Shown: positions 63,643-64,000 of the stretch, piece after piece
Layout of the letters: each line of letters opens with the position of its first letter
Position numbering within the stretch: the stretch's first letter is position 1
Assembly (NCBI RefSeq): GCF_007362955.1
Contig: NZ_CP041696.1
Span: 2,294,001 to 2,358,000, forward strand
DNA length: 64,000 nt
Direction: 5' to 3'
Source of the DNA: Lysinibacillus fusiformis
Lineage (GTDB): Bacteria > Bacillota > Bacilli > Bacillales_A > Planococcaceae
Notes under the pieces: generated by a model
What the model was told of the DNA's origin: nothing
Database searches by the model: none
Seen by the model: the letters and a program-made list of their open reading frames with translations, nothing else
Translations under genes and position numbers: made by a program

Positions 63643-63780
63643 AAGTGAAACTTTAATCGGTTACTTATGGTTGCTAGATCTGCCACGATCTTGTTGTATA
63701 GAAGTGGACGCCTTAGTACCCATAGTAGTACGGAGTAAAATATTTTGCGAAATTGATGGTGTGAAGGAAAGGAAGACATT

Positions 63781-64000
63781 ATGAACGAATTAAAATCAGG
63801 TGAAGTTGTAACGTTAACTGTATTAGAGCAACAAGCATCGAAATGGATCTTAACAAATGGGGTAGCTGAATTACCATTAAATGCTTCAGAGGTCACAGAA
63901 CCACTTGCTGTAGGTGATCGTCTTCAAGTATTTTTATTCACAGATCGTCGTGGAGATTTAGCAGCTACAACTGCTATACCAACGTTTGCACAAGGTGAAT
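63781..64000 (+). CDS. cvfB: CvfB/YitL S1-domain RNA-binding protein, N-terminal part
   Basis: Only the first 73 codons are present; the gene runs off the window. MNELKSGEVVTLTVLEQQASKWILTNG...LPLNASEVTEPLAVGDRLQVFLFTDRRGDLAATTAIP matches the first S1-like repeat of CvfB, an RNA-binding protein that affects virulence-gene expression in staphylococci. GAAAGGAAG precedes the ATG. The identity rests on this one repeat. Confidence 0.8.
   Translation, partial: MNELKSGEVVTLTVLEQQASKWILTNGVAELPLNASEVTEPLAVGDRLQVFLFTDRRGDLAATTAIPTFAQGE

Noticed and set aside
63504..63896. Minus-strand frame of 130 codons across the mntR-cvfB gap
   Set aside because: It overlaps two recognised genes on the other strand and has no supporting signal.

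Overview
The window looks like a piece of a low-GC Gram-positive chromosome from the Bacillaceae/Planococcaceae. Gene content and protein sequences best fit Lysinibacillus or a close relative. This is inferred from orthologues (YeeI, NiaP, YclNOPQ, HmoA, CatR, CadC/CadA, MntR, ComFB, CvfB), the S-layer-anchored nucleotidase, strong AGGAGG ribosome sites and frequent TTG/GTG starts. About 61 protein genes are supported, two of them cut by the window edges. No rRNA, tRNA, CRISPR array, transposase or prophage was seen.

Layout. 0-9.3 kb: a phosphatase tail, a YebC-family factor, an ArsB-like pump, a chemoreceptor, a YdcF protein, an M3 oligopeptidase, an AI-2E-type permease and a Nudix hydrolase. 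9.36-9.86 kb: three near-identical 153-bp tandem units full of inverted repeats. 9.9-22.3 kb: a quinone-stress hydrolase (mhqD) with its operator, an MMPL exporter, a Pit phosphate transporter with its DUF47 partner, a MacB-type ABC exporter, a methyltransferase, HflX and a peptide symporter. 22.5-25.6 kb: a three-gene operon (M20 amidohydrolase, GNAT, N-acylamino acid racemase) that fits conversion of D- to L-amino acids. 27-31 kb: a Fur-controlled petrobactin-type uptake operon ending in a heme monooxygenase.

32.0-36.4 kb is the most distinctive part: a complete comQXPA quorum-sensing locus, including a 52-codon comX, bracketed by a pair of imperfect inverted repeats about 80 bp long. Beside it lie genes I do not recognise: a 299-residue Cys-rich protein, two small membrane proteins and a short pyrophosphatase-like protein.

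37.8-64 kb is mostly housekeeping and stress functions: PAP2 phosphatase, ZIP transporter, MtnX, ThrB/ThrC, NiaP, an RpiR regulator, PpaC, a Rieske oxidoreductase, a DsbA-like protein, AzoR, an S-layer 5'-nucleotidase, CatE/CatR, MurB, ExoA, penicillin acylase, CadC/CadA, a ComFB-family protein, MntR and the start of CvfB.

Links across the window: mhqD and azoR carry the same 16-bp MhqR-type operator in opposite orientations, and catE/catR has its own palindromes, so a dispersed quinone/catechol defence regulon is visible. Metal homeostasis also recurs (Fur promoter, cadC operators, ZupT, MntR).
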